Shown piece by piece: positions 61,171-64,000 of a stretch of DNA of 64,000 bases. Numbering within the stretch: position 1 is the first letter of the stretch; each line of letters begins with the position of its first letter. The DNA lies in NCBI GenBank assembly GCA_029204225.1, contig CM055099.1, positions 62,542,642 to 62,606,641 on the forward strand, written 5' to 3'. The position numbers and the translations under genes were made by a program. The notes below the pieces were generated by a model. That model saw only the letters and a list, made by a program, of their open reading frames with translations, was not told the DNA's origin and made no database searches. The DNA comes from Diphasiastrum complanatum (taxonomy: Eukaryota; Streptophyta; Lycopodiopsida; Lycopodiales; Lycopodiaceae).

Positions 61171-61913
61171 AAAGAATGATGGAAATCAAAAAAGATGAAT
61201 GAAAGAATTGCTTATATTCTCACTATAGGAACCAATCAGGGGTATAGAACCAGAACCTATGTAAGACTTAGCAAAAAACTGTGAGATAGATCTTACTAGC
61301 TTGACAATCTCTCTAAAACAAGATTTGAATCATCAAAAAAGATGAAGTATGGCAAAAGTTATGGTTCTCTGAATTTCACACGTGTGAAATATTCCAAAAA
61401 TGTCAAATTGCTTCAAATACAATCTATTTGTATGAAACAATTTGCCTAGAACCTATAAGTTTTGTCTAAATCACATATAGATGAGATTGTATAGCTTCTG
61501 GATGATTTTTGTGATCATTCAAGCAATAAATGACATGTACACACAATTTGCCACAGGTCTAGGCACCCTGCCTACAACTCTTCAAAAGCTTATAACTTCT
61601 GATTGGCTTATCCAACTGTCATGATTCAAATTGCATCAGATTCTACACATTTCTAGCTTTCTAATGGGCTAATTTGCTTGAAATTTGGATATAAGGTGAG
61701 AGAGAACCACCAATCTGAAAATGGGTGGATTTCACACGTGCCAGCATCAGAAATTCCGTACAGTATCTGATCTGGCCCATTCAATGTGGTTTGTAGCTCA
61801 GAATCACAAGAAAACTGCAAACTAGCTAGAAGGTAGAATCTAGACAATTCCTAGCTTGAAATCTGATCAGATCTGCAAACTTTTTGATTAGATTTGCTTG
61901 TAAAACTTAGGTA
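61171..61913 (-). other. Leader of copia element 4
   Basis: No gene. Contains TTCACACGTGTGAA at about 61376 and TTCACACGTGCC at 61733. Confidence 0.6.
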
Positions 61914-61926
61914 GGATCTGATACCA
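61914..61926 (-). promoter_or_regulatory. Primer-binding site of copia element 4
   Basis: TGGTATCAGATCC on the minus strand, one mismatch in the first twelve bases. Confidence 0.8.
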
Positions 61927-62509
61927 TGCTAAATTCACACGTGTGGGATGCCCTACACATGTTGTTTTGATCTCCTAAGCACAGTAACACCATAAAGATC
62001 AGACTAGTATTGGTTGTCAATAGGAAAGCTGATCATACAAGCAATATTATTGTGTTACAAGCAAGATCTGTCAACAAAACATAAGACAAAGTATCATAAA
62101 TGCCTCTACTCGGCTAGAGAGAGAAAATAGCAAGTACAAAACTCGTGGAGAGAGAGAGGGCACAAAGAGCTTGTCTCTAAATTTGCATTACACACAAATT
62201 TCATCATTTTCTCAATGAGAGTACATCACATATATATAGATCCATGTACTCTTCTCCTACTTTGAGGTAAATTGGAGTTGTGGATCCACCTCTCAAGCTA
62301 TCTAGACTTATCCAAGCCACCTCACTATGTCTAATTGTGCCACATAGTCTTTTCATGCATTAAATGTGGCATGTAAAGTACAAATGGCAATTCCTATGGT
62401 AGCTCGAGTTTCTACTTCTAACTAACTTGAATATTTTATTCTAAGATGGGTCTTTACTAAGCCAAAAGAGCTCAATTCATCTTTGGCTTTAGGACCCATA
62501 CTCACAACA
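61927..62509 (-). repeat. 5' LTR of copia element 4 (about 583 bp)
   Basis: On the minus strand it runs from TGTTGTGAGTATGGG to CACACGTGTGAATTTAGCA, directly before the primer site. A TATA box (TCTATATATATG) lies at 62229-62241 and a CTCTCTCTCC stretch downstream, typical of a plant transcription start. The outer end is inferred from TG and the end of low complexity, since no second copy is present. Confidence 0.65.
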
Positions 62510-63257
62510 TTAGATAGATTTTTCAATATTTTGACAAGTAGATAGTCAATAAAGGGTTGTTTTCAACACTTGACATGAGTAATTTTAGATGCACATAACT
62601 ACAAATTGAAAAAAAAAATTGAGAGATATGTTTGTATGGTCATATAATACTTTTTGAAGTAGACAAACCAAAAAAATATTGTTAAAATTATGGTGCTATA
62701 AACTCAAATATGATACTTCCAGTTTTAGTGATTGTTATCAACACTGGGTAACTTTGGATGCACGTATCTATCTCTATAGACCCCAAAATTCAATTTTCTT
62801 TCATAGGCATGTTGCTATAATCATATAGGATTTATAAGAGTAAACAGACAAAAAATTGAATGTAAAATTCACAATAATGTAGTTTCATATATGAAAATAT
62901 TGAAGTTTCATCAGTACCCGCACTTGTTTGACACATCATATCTTACATATAAGTTGCTCAAAATGAAGGTCTCAAAATTTTCAATCAATAAATGTATATA
63001 TGAATAACACACATGTGAAAGGATTTGATGTGATTCATAATAGTTTATGAGATATATGATATTTTGAATAAGTGCTTGAAATGCACACTTTTGTGCACAT
63101 TTAATGACAACTCTAATGTTAAGAGCTACCGATGGTCAAATCTCCCTTGTCGAAATGGGATAAGAGTTTCGAAGGTGATAGTTTTATTCTAAGTTTTGTT
63201 TCAATTCATGTTCAATGAATAACGTTAGTATTTTCTTATTTTCTATGTTAGGCATAG
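62510..63257. other. No gene recognised
   Basis: AT-rich sequence. A minus-strand frame at 63184-63429 is antisense to the coding block that follows. Confidence 0.45.
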
Positions 63258-63760
63258 ATCTTGCTTTTTTCAGACTGCCGAAGACAAATAGAATAAGGTC
63301 ATTCCAGAAGAATTTGAAAAACACATCTTGAAAGCCAAGGCAGAGAAAAAGGATAGAGAAAGATTGGCACAATGTGAGACTATTGCGGAGGAGGATCAAA
63401 TTGAGACATACTTTTCTAAAAGTCTCCATGATCAGCCATGCTTCTATATCGTCGAAGAGGATGGCTATAAAAAAATTGACAAATTTTTGAAGAAAATGTC
63501 TTACACATTGTGTATCGTAGATATCCCATATGGCATTTAAACGAAAGAATAATTATATGATGATTCTCCTTTCAAATACATAGAAAATCCAAAATGTGAT
63601 GTAGGACCATATTGAGTGTACAACTTCTCCTATACGGAGGATAGTCGTTTTTTATTCAAGCTGGCAATCCACTGGAGTTAAAAAAAAAAGCCTTTTGGCA
63701 TTATGCAATGCTGGGATATAGAATTTTGTATGGTGAGTTTTCAACTATTAGCAGTTTATT
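63258..63760 (+). pseudogene. Fragment with DPPY-like motif, possibly methyltransferase-like
   Basis: After an acceptor-like CTTGCTTTTTTCAG the frame reads TAEDK, a stop, NKVIPEEFEKHILKAKAEKK, LAQCETIAEEDQIETYF, FYIVEEDGYKKIDKFLKK and YTLCIVDIPYGI, a stop, TKE, a stop, LYDDSPFKYIE. VDIPYG after a hydrophobic strand resembles the DPPY/NPPY motif of amino-methyltransferases. In-frame stops follow within 20 codons. A donor-like GTGAG follows a last block (GYRILYG) near 63732. The function is a guess from one motif. Confidence 0.35.
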
Positions 63761-64000
63761 TTATTTTGAAACTTTTATATATTCTATGTTCAACAGACGA
63801 TTTATGTTTGCATTATTATATTTGTTTGTTTTTTGTTTCTTAAAATCAATTATTTGTTATCATTTTTGCAAATACAAGCCAAATGTTAGAAACTCAGATG
63901 GGGCATGACTTTGTAGTGAGATTGAATATATAACCATTGGTTATTATTCATTAGACGACAAGCGCTCAATGTTGCATTACAACACCTCAAGGCTGACAAG
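63761..64000. other. No gene recognised
   Basis: AT-rich window end; a possible intron of the preceding fragment. Confidence 0.3.

Overview
The window looks like a piece of intergenic DNA from a land plant with a large, retrotransposon-filled nuclear genome. The evidence is AT-rich sequence, plant-type Ty1/copia and Ty3/gypsy remains with plant initiator-Met primer sites, a CACTA remnant, long dinucleotide microsatellites and short (about 90-100 bp) GT-AG introns. Nothing bacterial, organellar or viral was seen, and no tRNA, rRNA or CRISPR array. Several families look more like those of ferns or other non-flowering plants than of crops, but that is only an impression. No intact cellular gene was identified; almost every coding stretch is a broken mobile-element gene.

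Layout. 0.6-5 kb: two convergent, intron-bearing, decayed genes, one acidic and unrecognised (+), the other a transposon-like protein with GDLK, CxxC and VTHYM blocks (-). 5.2-7.2 kb: copia gag/protease/integrase (-). 7.9-11.06 kb: a chromodomain gypsy element (+) with its 3' LTR. 11.1-14.3 kb: a CACTA element split by a second LTR of the same chromovirus family, with its right terminal repeat. 14.7-19.3 kb: microsatellites and a snap-back repeat. 19.7-20.5 kb: a decayed gag-like gene (-). 21.2-28 kb: two related copia elements joined end to end. 28-35 kb: a rearranged gypsy copy whose extra gene is split into two oppositely oriented halves. 34.9-40.8 kb: the best preserved element, a 5.83-kb copia with equal 274-bp LTRs, 5-bp target duplication, primer site and polypurine tract. 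41.2-42.4 kb: a remnant of another extra-gene type protein. 42.5-47.3 kb: several copies of one copia LTR, two of them inverted, around a DUF7869-like transposase fragment. 49.3-59.5 kb: a large non-chromodomain gypsy element (-) with a 1,268-bp 5' LTR, protease, RT, integrase and a 3-kb extra gene after integrase, itself broken by a copia fragment. 59.9-62.5 kb: another copia (-) with 5' LTR. 63.3 kb to the end: a fragment with a DPPY-like motif.

The most distinctive items are the gypsy family with a long extra gene between integrase and the polypurine tract, present twice, one copy cut exactly in two by an apparent inversion; the copia with AG...GT instead of TG...CA LTR ends; and the intron-bearing transposon-like gene at 2-5 kb. 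None of the elements looks able to move without help from elsewhere, because all carry stops, frameshifts or deletions.
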